64,000 nt of DNA from Takakia lepidozioides (Eukaryota; Streptophyta; Takakiopsida; Takakiales; Takakiaceae): assembly GCA_030704615.1 (NCBI GenBank), contig CM060734.1, positions 46,950,042 through 47,014,041 on the forward strand, given 5' to 3'. Below are positions 46,640 through 57,659 of the stretch, in pieces (the stretch's first letter is position 1; the number at the start of each line of letters is the position of its first letter). The notes beneath the pieces were generated by a model. It did not search any database, was not told the origin of the DNA, and was given only the letters and a program-made list of their open reading frames with translations. A program made the translations under genes and the position numbers.

Positions 46640-49290
46640 GCAACTTGCACTGATGGAAAGAGAACAAAGGAATGAAGTTTTTTCCCCCACCCCTTTTCTA
46701 GATGTTCAAAGGAATATCAGGGACATGGAATACAAAAGGAACAGAGCCCTGGTCCCTTACGACCCTCAGCATAAACATATTACAAGTCCAGTTTGAATGA
46801 TTCTTTAGATTAGAAGTTCTCGTGCACATGACCTCTGAAATGGGACATTTGTGTGTCTATAGCGCTGTCTAACAATATTATTTATCTAGAGTACATTATC
46901 AAAGAGAGAATGTACGCATAAAAATCATATGAGTTGAGATATCAATTGGATCTTATAATGTTCCTGGAATGTGCAACTAGTCATCTAGAGAATAAAGAGG
47001 AAGAGATAGATTGCAAAGAGTAGAGACATTGGCAGAAATAAATTGATTGCGTCCGTGGATCCTAGAGCAAAGATAAAGTTATTTTACATGGTTACTGTGG
47101 GAAGATTGTAGGTCTTTGGTACCATTGTAACTATGTTGACATAGCCATTTATCCTCTGACCCTCATTTCCCGTATACGTTTTTCTTCCCCGCCATGTTGC
47201 TCAAGCCTCACAATCAATACATGACTCCCCGCTTCAATTTGACAAGCACTGTCAAACAAATGAGCTTTGCAAATCCTTCCACAACTTGGGTTCATGAGAA
47301 CTCTGCAACCCAGTGATGTAATCTTCCTACAATCACGTTAGGCTCTGGAAGTTCTCTACCACCACACATAAGCGACCAACAGGTGCCTAGCCACTATCAT
47401 CTAAAGATTTGTCTTGCCACTGCACATCCAATCAAACAAATCATGTTATACACTGTTCTACAGAATCAAACGCATTACTTACTAATATGTCAAGGCGAAG
47501 CGGATTGTGAAGCTCACCTGAAATGAGATGAAGAGTATGGAGAAGGAGATAGTTGAGAGAGAGTGCGTTCAGTTGAAACTACACGTTCAACTGACCCTCC
47601 TGACCGCGCCGCCTCGTTGGGACCTTCCAAACACCACGCTGCCCTTTCGTCACCCTGCCCACAGTGGCCCTTTCTGTTTGTTTTTTGTTTTTTTTAAATT
47701 AATGAAAGGGCCCTTTCTGTTATTTTCTTTAAGTGGAAAGAATAACCACTTAGGGATTTTTATTTTCTTCTAAAGGGAAACACTAATTTTAACATTTAAA
47801 AAAAAACACTATCTTCTTTCTCTGATTCTTTCCTTTGATTGGCTAATCCCTCTCTTTGTTTTTGGCTGTCTATAGTATAGTCAGCTCTTGGCCTCATAAA
47901 TAGTGGTTCTCCTAGGAGGTTCCTTGTTCCTTCTTGGTTCTTCTTTGGACATTGGTTGTATGTGAGCCTTGTTCTGTTTGTTTGTTCGTTGCCAATTGCA
48001 GCCGTTTCTGGGAGGTTCCCCACAATTATATCGCCTTATGGCCGTGGTGAGGTTATTTTTTCCTCGTTCTCTTTTTCAATTTGACTAACAAGGCCTCCGT
48101 CCCCCTTTAATTGGCCCTGCCTTCCTAAGGCAGGACTACGCAAAGGGTTTCAGCACCGATACTTTCGATTAAACTTCCAATTCGATCGAGACAGTTGTCA
48201 AGAGTATATTCTGGTTTTTTAATGAATGACATCCGTTCAACTGCCATAAATGAAAGTCTATCGGATATTACTGTGCGTGCCACCTGAGTGATTGAGGGCT
48301 CAAATCCTGTTACCTTGATATTTATTGATAGACTAATTATGTGATCTTCCAGATTTTTACTACCTATTCATAATTACTATACGGCAAGGCTTGCATGAAT
48401 TCCATGCATTTATTTATTATTAAAATTTATTTATTTAATTTATTAAAAACAATGCTCACACTTAATCTGGCCCTTTAATTACAGTGAAAGGAAAAAACAA
48501 GGGGCTCACCTCGGAATGGCTTAGTTGATGAGATATGTTGGTAGCAAAAAATACAATTAGATAATTTAAAAGTAATAAAATGAAAAATATACAAAATATA
48601 TAAAATTAATATATATGTATGTATGTATGTATGTATCATAATATTATTGTTAGAAAATAATAAAGATGAAATTGATTTAGTTTTTGAAAAAAACCTTGGA
48701 ATTGAACTTTAAAACATGAAATTATAACAGGAAAAACTAATGTCGGTAATTAATTTTAGTGTCGGAGGTCTATAGTCTATTGATTATAATAATATTAATT
48801 TGTTTTCCTTGAATTCAAGCTATATTTGAATTCAATATTTACATATAAAATTTATAGATGATATCATTTAAAATCTATGATACATATAGGTAAGAACTTC
48901 AATACTATCCAATAAATTATTTTTCTCTTCAAGTGTAAAACATTAACAAGGAGATACCACCCTATAACGAAGTTAAAATAACCAAAAGAAAACGAACTAG
49001 GAGCGAAAAAATAATAATAACACCAGCACCGGCCGAGAAAATACTAGAGCTTGCAATACCGCAAAGCATTGAAAAGAACATACCGAAAAACAAAAGGAGC
49101 GGACTATTTAGGAGGACTAAAATGTAGGTGTGTGTTGATTTTTGTAACTTTTCTTGTGTCACCAATTAATTATTAACCTCATTATTGTCACTTTCCATGT
49201 GGGGACGAGTGTTTTGCAGATATTTAATTCAGCCTCAAACCCCTAACCAGCATGACTGGATCTCCAAACAACATTCAGTTCAACCAGCAA
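46640..49290. other. Non-coding stretch, including a likely 5' untranslated exon
   Basis: The minus strand at about 47519-47700 is CT-rich and ends in a CAG-GTGAGC donor, a good candidate for the 5' untranslated exon of the coiled-coil gene. Bases 48380-48900 are very AT-rich. A (TATG)n microsatellite lies at about 48611-48638. No other gene is supported. Confidence 0.45.
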
Positions 49291-49294
49291 GGCA

Positions 49295-49343
49295 TGGAAG
49301 GCAGTAGCCCTTGTGGTGAAGTGACACCACAAGTTATGTTCCC
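49295..49343 (+). mobile_element. SINE family B tail fragment
   Basis: GGAAGGCAGTAGCCC, TTGTGGTGAAGTGACACC and ACAAGTTATGTTCCC match the tail half of family B. The head and the final GGCGTCATA are missing. No target duplication was found. Confidence 0.75.
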
Positions 49344-49796
49344 TATTATTTTTATTATTTCATATGATGCTTCTTGTCACAGTTCAAATGCCCACAGAGT
49401 CTATTCACATTCCAAGTGTGCACAGTCCTTGATATTCACAATCATTTATATAGAATCTACATTCTATCTAATCTTTGTACAAGCTCTACTTCTGCATCTC
49501 TTGCTTTGCATGAATGCACCGTATTGGAAATCTCATCCAATCTGCCCATCCACCACACCGTGGAAGCATCTGCTTCTCACTATCTGGTATCTCATCTTTT
49601 TGTCTTAGATAGCTCTCGAGCTTCCTCTGGGTTATAACAAGTTTTTCAAGAAGAGATAAATACAATTGTGTAGATATTCCTGAGGGGTACTACCTTATCG
49701 AGGTCAACGAAGTTTACATTACAAATTGTGCCTTATCTTTTCCAAACGATAATAAAGATCCACCGCAAAAACAATTGGGAGCGTGAAAGGACTTAC

Positions 49797-49867
49797 AAAA
49801 TGTAAAGTGTTTTTGGCAAAATAAATGTTGAACTTTGGAGGTAGAAGAGAGTGGAAGCCAAATATAT
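49797..49867 (+). repeat. Uninterrupted copy of the retrotransposon target repeat
   Basis: This matches 6978-7043 and continues directly into AGCCAAATATA, which at the other locus occurs only after the retrotransposon (13990 on). It shows a single GTGGA where the occupied locus has GTGGA and GTGAA, so it represents the pre-insertion state. Confidence 0.85.
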
Positions 49868-50288
49868 CTTACCTACTTTGCATAATGCTTGCCTTGGATC
49901 ACCTCAAGGTACTTGTGTATACATATCTTGGATCGGTAATGTGGCAAGATGTTCTTATATGCCCATGATATCTTGTATGGTGCATATCTTATGGATAACT
50001 ATGGATGATGTAATCTGAGGCTGCAATCTGACTTATATTGTGCAAGAGGGTCACTTGGGTACATGACATGAATCTGATTATGAACATACCCCGCCCTCCC
50101 ACCCTGTTTTATCATGACTGAATGGGTAACGTCACTTGGTGTGTTATGACAAGACTGGAAATGTTAGATGGTGCCCTGTCATGGGGCTGTTTATGTCTTT
50201 AATTGACAAGGACCTAGTTGGTCTTGTCCATGTCTTGACATGACATGAATATCTTCCCTCTCCCTCTCTCTTTTTAACTTTTTCTGCA

Positions 50289-50993
50289 GAGGGGTCAACT
50301 CTGAGGTTAAGAAAACCATGCTTTGTCGCATTATTAGACCTGCCTTGGAGTACGGATCTGCAATATGGGTTGATAAATCTGACTTAGAGGCTGTAGTGTC
50401 CAAAGCCATGTCTGTTGCCATGAGATTGTCTGATGAAAATGAAGTTAGGCAGAAAACTTCCCTGAACTTGTTTCCAGTCAGTGACATGGGGGGAGGACAT
50501 CTTGGATGACCTCAAGGGTCTACCCACTCTCGGCACTAGACTGAAATTTAAACTCAGGGCAGGAAGCCTACCTTTGAAGCAGAGAGGAAAGGGAGAGTGC
50601 AATTGCCCGCTGTATGGGCAATCTGAAGACAGTATTCATTTTCTGATACACTGTCCGGGGTTCTCTCACCAAAGAGATGCTCTCTTCAAATCTATCAAGG
50701 GAATTGTGCCTGTACCTCTGTTTACTAACTTTGAAAGTCTCAAGGCTGAGCCAAAAGCCCAGGCCCTCCTGAGGCCTAGTTATTGGGCAAATCACACACA
50801 GCAGATTGATACTTGTGTGAAGGGATTTCTAGAGGATATCTGGAAAACCCAGATTAATTCTATATATGAAGGTAAGTCTTACTACCAACATCAGCCCCTG
50901 ACAGAGGCAGGTTTTGTCCCTTTGGTTTCCGCTCAAACTGGGCGCGGGGTCAATGGCCACAAGGCTACGGCAAACAACGTCTTATGAGTACAA
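50289..50993 (+). mobile_element. 5'-truncated LINE with ORF2 C-terminus
   Basis: Two frames give a LINE reverse-transcriptase C-terminal region: RIIRPALEYGSAIW (50330-50370), then, after a frame break in a G run at about 50490, LPTLGTRLKFKLRAGSLP and a zinc-binding tail CNCPLYGQSEDSIHFLIHCP. The frame ends NGHKATANNVL-stop. The element terminates GAGTACAA without poly(A). Target duplications TCTTTTTAAC-TTTTCTGCA lie at 50269-50288 and 50994-51012, with one base length difference. It is the longest of three family copies (also 1818 and 46133). Confidence 0.9.
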
Positions 50994-51059
50994 TCTTTTT
51001 AACTTTTCTGCACCCTCTCTCCCTTGTGGTTTGTTTATTTTTGTGAGCAGCAAAAAAAA

Positions 51060-51069
51060 GAGGGAGAAA

Positions 51070-51135
<66 letters not shown>

Positions 51136-51211
51136 GGGAGAGGGAGAGATCAGGAAACCAAAAAAAAAGAAAATGGGGGGGGGGGGAGTGACTGAGCCCG
51201 TGGTGCTCAGC

Positions 51212-51244
<33 letters not shown>
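51060..51244. repeat. (AG)n tract followed by G12 and C32 runs
   Basis: About 60 bases of AG repeats (51070-51125) are followed by AG-rich DNA, a 12-G run (51175-51186) and a 32-C run (51213-51244). The G and C runs are 26 bases apart and complementary, so a hairpin, G-quadruplex or i-motif is possible. They lie about 160 bases before the first start codon of the next gene. Confidence 0.9.
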
Positions 51245-51400
51245 ACCTTTTTCTTTTCTCTTTGTTGCCCCCTCTCGAGACCCCGAGCACTTGCTGCTCT
51301 CAGCCCCCGACATGCTTGGTTTTTTTTGTTTTTGATCTGGAATGTAGAGGTTGTTTCCTAATGAGTCCAACTTGTGGGTTTGCATAACAGGTGCCAACTT

Positions 51401-53639
51401 ATGGGGAAAGAGAAAAAGTCCCCTGCCCCAAAGAAAGGGGCGGACAATCCGTTTGCTCTGCTGGCACGTGTGATGCGCCAGGGCGTCTCACGGTTAACCA
51501 GCCCCGTCAACAGCCGCAGCCGGAGGGCTCGTCTGCCCCCCAAGGCCAATACCCCCCCTCTTGTCCACATCTTGGATGCGCCAGGCCGGCTCAACCAACT
51601 CTCCTATTTGGGAGGTTGGTGCTGAGCCGGATGCTCAGTTGAGCAGACCCCCGGCCACCAAGATGGGTGAAATGTACCTTGGCAAGCACATCACCCGTTC
51701 GGGGGCCCGGTATAGGCAACTTTTGGATGTCACCCCCATAGCGACCCATTCCTCCGCAGCAAAGGCTACACTTGCCAAGGCCCAACGTCAGGTTCAAGGG
51801 CCTTTGAAAGCCTCCATTGCCAGCCCATTGTTGTCAATGAGGGAAGAGGAGACGAGGAGGGCCAATGAAGTGGCCAAGATAGCGAAGCGCCTCGAAGAAG
51901 TCAAGCCGGGTGAGGGCTTCTACCTTGATATACATTTGGGGGGGGGAGAGGAGGAGGTATGGGCCGGTTCAGAGCAGCCTAGCCGATCAACGACACCGCC
52001 CCCTGAGCCTGAGCGGTCAGCAAAGAAGGGTCTGGACTACGGGGCGCCGCCGCCAGCTATGCTCCACATCTGAAATCTACTTCCAGTGGCGTTCAGGGAG
52101 GGGATAGAGCGGGCGCATCCGGCAACGGGGACTCCTGCCACATCGGGTGACACCGGGGCGAGTCGGACAAGCTTGCAAAGGTACAACTGTCGCACCTTGT
52201 TCCATGATTTATCCTTTCCTTTGCATGCATGATTTCCTTTGTTGTTTGTTTCTTTTTTTGAATTTGAAGGGGTTATTTGTCTTCAGGAGGCAGCAACATG
52301 GCTGGCCTCATTGGTCCAGTCCAGTGGGGTTGCCAATGAGGGAGAGTATGTGGTGTTCATGAAGGACCCGAACACCAAAGGTAAGAAGAAGAGGCCTCGA
52401 TCTCCGGAGATCCCTTTTACCATCAATGAAGGGGCTGCCGATGAGAGAGAGAGAGAAGGGAGAGGGAGAAGGAGAGAGAGGAAGTAGCGGGGAAGGGGAA
52501 TGAGATGGTTGTGGAGAAGGGGAAGGAAAAGAAGAAGAGAAAGAAGTCCCATGGAGAGGAAGGGGTGAGTGTGCATGCGAGGGAGGGCAGTGGGGTAACA
52601 AAGGAGCAGGGGAAGGAGGCTACAAAGAAGGGAGAGGGTGGGAAGAAGAACATGCCCTTGGCGATACATGACGTGGAGTTGGCAAAGATCGTGGTGCCAC
52701 CGGTGGAGGTGAATCGCCATGGTGACCCCTGCGGAGCGTTCTGGGAGGCTATGAAGAAGCCAGCCTTCGAACTCGCATTGAGGTGGTTCCCTTTGCACAT
52801 CGAATGGGCTGATCAGCACTTTGGCGCGAAGCGGGCGTATGCTCGTGAGTTAGACCGCCGGTTTCCGGGCAATTGGAGTGACACAAGGGTGATGGAGATG
52901 GTGGGGCGAAACTTGAAGGACAGGAGGTACCGTGCCAGACAGATCATTCGGAGGGCAATGGAAAAGGGGGCCATACCCAAACCACCTTATGGAATTACAC
53001 AGGTTGGTAAATCCTGAATCATGTCACCTTCCATTTGTCGCATGTGCATTAATGAGGTGGATTCGATGCAATGTATGTGTGTAATTCACTAATTGTTGGG
53101 GGGGGGAGGGTGTATAGGTATCGTGGGATGCACTCATTGCGGGAGAGACTGATGCCGCAAACAAGGCCAAATTTGACTGGGCACGCAAAGCAACAACAGT
53201 CCGCCTTGACAAGCACGAATCCACACACAAGTGGGGCGCCGGCGGATCCAAGGGTTTTCGATGATGGAGCCAGAAAGAAGACATAACAAAATCCATAGGG
53301 AAATACGACTTACAAATCGCAAGCGCGAAAAATTGACTTTAATTTGTGGCATGTGTAGCAACGCGCGCTTGAGAGGAAGCCATCTCCGGTAGAGTAAACT
53401 ACGCCAAGGAGCATGGTTGATAATCCCTCATGAAGAACATGGCCAACACGGAGGGAATGAGTGCACTATATGGCATTAGTATGGCTGAGGTCGGGGGTCA
53501 TGGCCAGGGATTGGATGAGAGCTCTGTGGGACTTAGGGGAACGCCGCCTCATTTAGGTGCTCTGGCAAAGGGCGCGGAGTCATCAGGCTCATCGAATAGC
53601 TTTGAGTCATCCACTGAGGATGAGGATAAGGATGACTAA
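51401..53639 (+). pseudogene. Ptta/En/Spm-type transposase-like gene, frame-broken
   Basis: Protein-like segments in order are MGKEKKSPAPKKGADNPFAL (51401 on), MYLGKHITRSGARYRQLLD (frame change near 51625), EAATWLASLVQSSGVANEGE (52287 on), a lysine-rich linker with a frame change in a GA run near 52480, WFPLHIEWADQHFG and YRARQIIRRAMEKG up to a donor at 53003, then exon 53118 with SWDALIAGETDAANKAKFDW and THKWGAGGSKGF. The last part resembles the conserved C-terminal region of plant Ptta/En/Spm (Transposase_24) proteins, which are linked to CACTA transposons. A serine- and acid-rich tail (53430-53639) may be a last exon. The CACTA terminus at 54375 fits this. Family assignment is by pattern and is moderate. 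Confidence 0.45.
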
Positions 53640-53904
53640 TCCTAGTCCATGTAGGTCCCAGGGTCAGCCTACTGAACCCTTGTGAGCTTTTCAGCTCAGT
53701 TCCTGTAAATATATTTCCATCTTTTCATCTTCCATCTTATTCATGTGTCGCACCGTCCTCACCCTCGATTCATGCTTGCTCAATTGTGTACCTGCTAAAT
53801 CAGATATATGGAACTGTAAGGTCTCCCATTCCCAAAAAAAAAAAAAAGGCAAAAACAAAAAACCACCCCCAATTCACCCCAAAATCAACCCTCAACCCCC
53901 CCCA

Positions 53905-54375
53905 CCAGGCTGCCCTCGCGACTGCAGGACGTCGCCAATGGCAACGTGCTTTTTTTGCCACGCCCAATAGTCGCTTGGCGTACCACCCGGCTTACGCCAC
54001 GAGTTTTTGGGTTTTAGGATGGGACTCCCGGGCAGGTTAGAAAAAAAAGGGGATGTGACGCTGCGCCGGTGCCCCTACCAACGCCGTCGGCTGGAGGGCC
54101 GCGATGGCGAGACGTCGCTCGACGGAGGCCCCTGCCATCGGCACGAACGGCCTGAAAAGCGACGTCCGGCAGTCGCGGGAGTTGGGGCGGGGGCTTGCGA
54201 CCCCCATACGTTGCATTTTTGTGACGTCATTTTGGCGACGCCCATGCGACTGCCGGGCAACGGTCGGGCGTCGCAAATTCTGCGCCTGCCGCGTGCCCGA
54301 AAAGGGCGTTTTTCCGACGCTGCAGCGTGGCCGCGGCGTGGCTTGGGCGTCGCAAAGGCCCCCTTTCCTGTAGTG
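53905..54375 (-). mobile_element. CACTA-type terminus with GCGACG subterminal repeats
   Basis: The right border on the minus strand reads CACTACAGGAAAGGG (54361-54375), the canonical start of a CACTA transposon. The adjoining 470 bases are strikingly GC-rich within AT-rich surroundings and hold at least eight GCGACG/CGTCGC words, as in CACTA subterminal arrays. The opposite terminus was not found to the left, so the element is truncated or its left end lies in a diverged state. The transposase-like gene at 51401-53639 may be its coding part. Confidence 0.65.
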
Positions 54376-56490
54376 AATAAACTACTCTTGGCCTATTTGG
54401 GATGATGGGGAAAGCAAACACTCAACGCATCACTAAGTGAATCTACACATTGTCGTCCTCATCAGTAATTTCATCCAAAGATCTACCGTTCTCTTCCACC
54501 TTTGTTGTCTTCCACCTATTGTTTAATTTGGTCCGACCACAATCCCATGACACTCTGAAATACTGAGCCATATTTTTATGTTTTGTCATTTGTTTTGATG
54601 TTACAATATATTTGTTAATATTCATATAAGTCTCAGTCTCTTAAGCACAATAAACCCCAACTACCCAGACCCCACTGATATAAAATATTTTTAACATATA
54701 TACAGAAAGCAGACCCATCTTATTTGTAAAAAATATCGGTTTTGATAATCATATTTGTTAGTAAACACCATCTCCTCTTGTAGGAGCAAGTAACACTTTT
54801 TCTATCATAGTTTCAATTCATGTGTCATAAAGAGGTCAACACAATTCTTGAAAATATGTCATAGCATTAATGCTGCCCGAGATATGGAATTTTTCACGAA
54901 ACACGTGTTTTTCACAAGCTCTTCAAAGTTCAACCGAAGGTCGATTGAAAAATCGCGATCATATTTGCACAGAGATAAAATCTCGTTTGCGGTGAATATC
55001 ATCTTTGCACTAAAAAATAGTACAAAGGGTCTCCATTGACAAATCTTTATTGAGTTCCGTGTCTTTTATTTTTTTCAATGAAACGGGTTCAACTTGGTTC
55101 TCAATTTTTCTTAAACTGTGGATGGCAGCCAAAAACCCTTCATTCAACGATTCAATAGTGACTAGGTATTTTTCAAATATGAGGTATTGCACAACATTCA
55201 TATATATGTTTGCCTTCATAAAATGAGGTATAAGAACCTTGACAATTATCGTCCACCTTCATTTTCATGTTGAACATTGCAATATCTTCAAAACAAAAAC
55301 TTCAAAAAAATCTCCTTACAAGATATTTGTTCGACATTTGATTAATTCTTAAACTTCTTGAAATATAGAGAATGGTTGGCAACTCACACCTTCACATCTC
55401 TTTTACACCATATTAGAACTTTAGTTCATGGTACAATATTCTAATTTTGGAAGGTCTCCAAGTACATCACCAAAATGGCAAATGTGAAATCATAGGAACT
55501 TGTTTTTTGTAGGCAATAATCATCAATAGAAGAAAGCCAAAGAATGCAATATCACTTTTCATTTCTTTTGAAAGAACTTAAGAGTCATTTAGATGATTTG
55601 CTACACGTGGGGGGATCGGAGGCCAAACACATAATGAAGGTATTGTGCACATGATACCACAATTTAGATTGTCAATACAAAATCAAATTTTGAAAAAAGA
55701 AACACTAGCAGCACAAGTATATAACATCACATTTAGCTATGTTTGAATGCTAAATGGAAAGAGAAAAAAATCAAAGTAGTATTATAAAGCTATGTCAACT
55801 CCACCCTTACAAAGCTTGCAAAGCTCTCCTTGTTCCACTCTTGGTGTTGCAAATGTTATGTTGCATTATTATTCGGGAGAAGGAAGCTTCTGAGGTGCAG
55901 CTTGGGCTCTTACGCTTTGTTTTGCTTACATGTAAGCGAGGTTGAGGAAACGACTTGATGTTCATGCAATATCTTTGGTGCTGGTGCGGACAGCTTACAA
56001 GGAAGCGGTGAGGTGAGTGGAGGGAGGTCCCTCACTCATTGTATAGGAGGCGCTTCTGTTATAAAGTGGGTAGGACCACCAACATCATCTTCAAGAATAA
56101 ACATTCAACTCACTAACTTGATATGGATTGGACGGATGCATATACTCTGCTCGTAGTGTTCATCAAAGAACGTCCATGATGCAACAATTCAAATGTGCCC
56201 TAGGCTGCACAAACGATCATTCAGAACTAAATCAATAATTATATCATTTGCTGTTATATATGATTCTTCAAACTACGTGAACTATATATCTTTTGTCTCC
56301 TAATAATATAACTTCAGTAGGAGATTTTTTAAGAAAGAAAGACTTTGATATCAAATTTAAAAAAAAAATGTGACATTACCTATTGAGTCCTATGAGCACT
56401 GGAGATGCCAAATAACTATGAGTCGAGATTTAAGACATAATTAACTAAAGAAGCTTTATATATTATAATATCTAAGAGCAAAGTATAATT
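54376..56490. other. AT-rich stretch without a supported gene
   Basis: Short minus frames (54443-54625, 55010-55219) have plausible composition (NQVEPVSLKKIKDTELNKDL) but no motifs. They could be decayed exons of the same unknown gene as at 56494-57617. Nothing more is supported. Confidence 0.4.
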
Positions 56491-56493
56491 TAT

Positions 56494-57617
56494 CTATAGT
56501 TCATGCGAGGACAATTGCATTAGACTGCATGTGCAATTCATCATCAAATATTTCAAATAGTGATGGACTTGGGCCTCATATGCATCTGAATACTCTTTCA
56601 TCGTTTGTTGTAATTCCACAGCCAATACAGTCAACCCTACTACTTCGCCGTTTGGATCGGTCATACTATAGTTAGACAAATGTGTCATAACGTTCTTGCA
56701 AGCATCCAATCGACTTGTCATGATTTCCAATATAAAGAGACTAAGATAACAATGTGGCATACCCATTACTTGGTTCCAAATACCATCTAAACTCATCTAA
56801 ACTCCTTTGTTGAGCCTAAATGATTTTTTCACCCTATAATCAATATAGTGTAGATAGATTCCTTGTTGGGGTTAAAGTCGGTGATATTGCCACATACAAC
56901 ATTTGTTTCTTGAAGGTATGTGAAGAATGTCTCCTACTTCTTGAATTTCTTTGCATCAAACATTGGCTCAACAATTATTATATCCACAGCTGCTTTCTTG
57001 GAACTCATGCAATCTAACGCTTGCTCTCTTGAAAGTACGCTGTAATCCATTCATGACATCGTTGTAATCATTGGTGAATTTCAACCTATGTTTTTTGCCA
57101 GTCAAACTATATATTATCAAAAGAGATTTTTCGTCTGCAAACACATTTAAATGTATGTCACAAAGATCGATAACCTGATCCGGTTGTCTCATCGGTGTGG
57201 ATGCGGATGATGAGCGTGTGTGAATAAGAATAGGAGAGATTCAACTGGGAAAATAGGATGGAGAAGGAAAATTGGTGCCCAGTACAAGTTTGAAATTGAA
57301 GAAGTATTGGTTAAATTATTCCCTGATGCTAACGATTGTTCTTTACCACAAACACCTTTCGCTGAAGAAGTTTGTCCTTTGTCAATTAACTCTGATGTTG
57401 ATATGTGATATCTGCCAGGAACATTTGCTGCTCCTTGTATTGGCCTCTCACTAACTATGGGAGGCGTAACTATGGGAAAGGTTCGTGTCCATGTCACAAT
57501 GCTGTGTTCGGCTGAAATTAGAGGCAATGAGATTTTGCCACCAACGTCGTACTCCTCTTTATCAAAATCTAATCCTGCAATTTTTTCGTCCACTATTAAT
57601 GATTTTTGTTTGAGCAA
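56494..57617 (-). pseudogene. Protein-like minus-strand fragments of unknown family
   Basis: Three stretches read like eukaryotic coding sequence: 57617-57189 (KSLIVDEKIAGLDFDKEEYD), 57192-56968 (VIDLCDIHLNVFADEKSLLI, HRLKFTNDYNDVMNG) and 56796-56494 (FILEIMTSRLDACKNVM, NGEVVGLTVLAVELQQTMKE). A CAG acceptor precedes VIDLCDI at about 57167. No conserved domain was recognised and no complete splice model could be built. They may be exons of a real gene, a decayed retrocopy or a transposon protein. Confidence 0.3.
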
Positions 57618-57659
57618 CTCATTTGATATAACTATGAACTTGAGAAGCTAGCAATATTG

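Noticed and set aside
50965-51397. Long frames over the AG, G and C tracts
   Set aside because: Their translations are simple-sequence artefacts (Ser-Leu, Arg-Glu, Gly and Pro runs).
52283-52819. A 178-codon minus-strand frame rich in Leu, Ser and Pro
   Set aside because: It is the antisense shadow of the GA-rich lysine/glutamate linker of the transposase-like gene.
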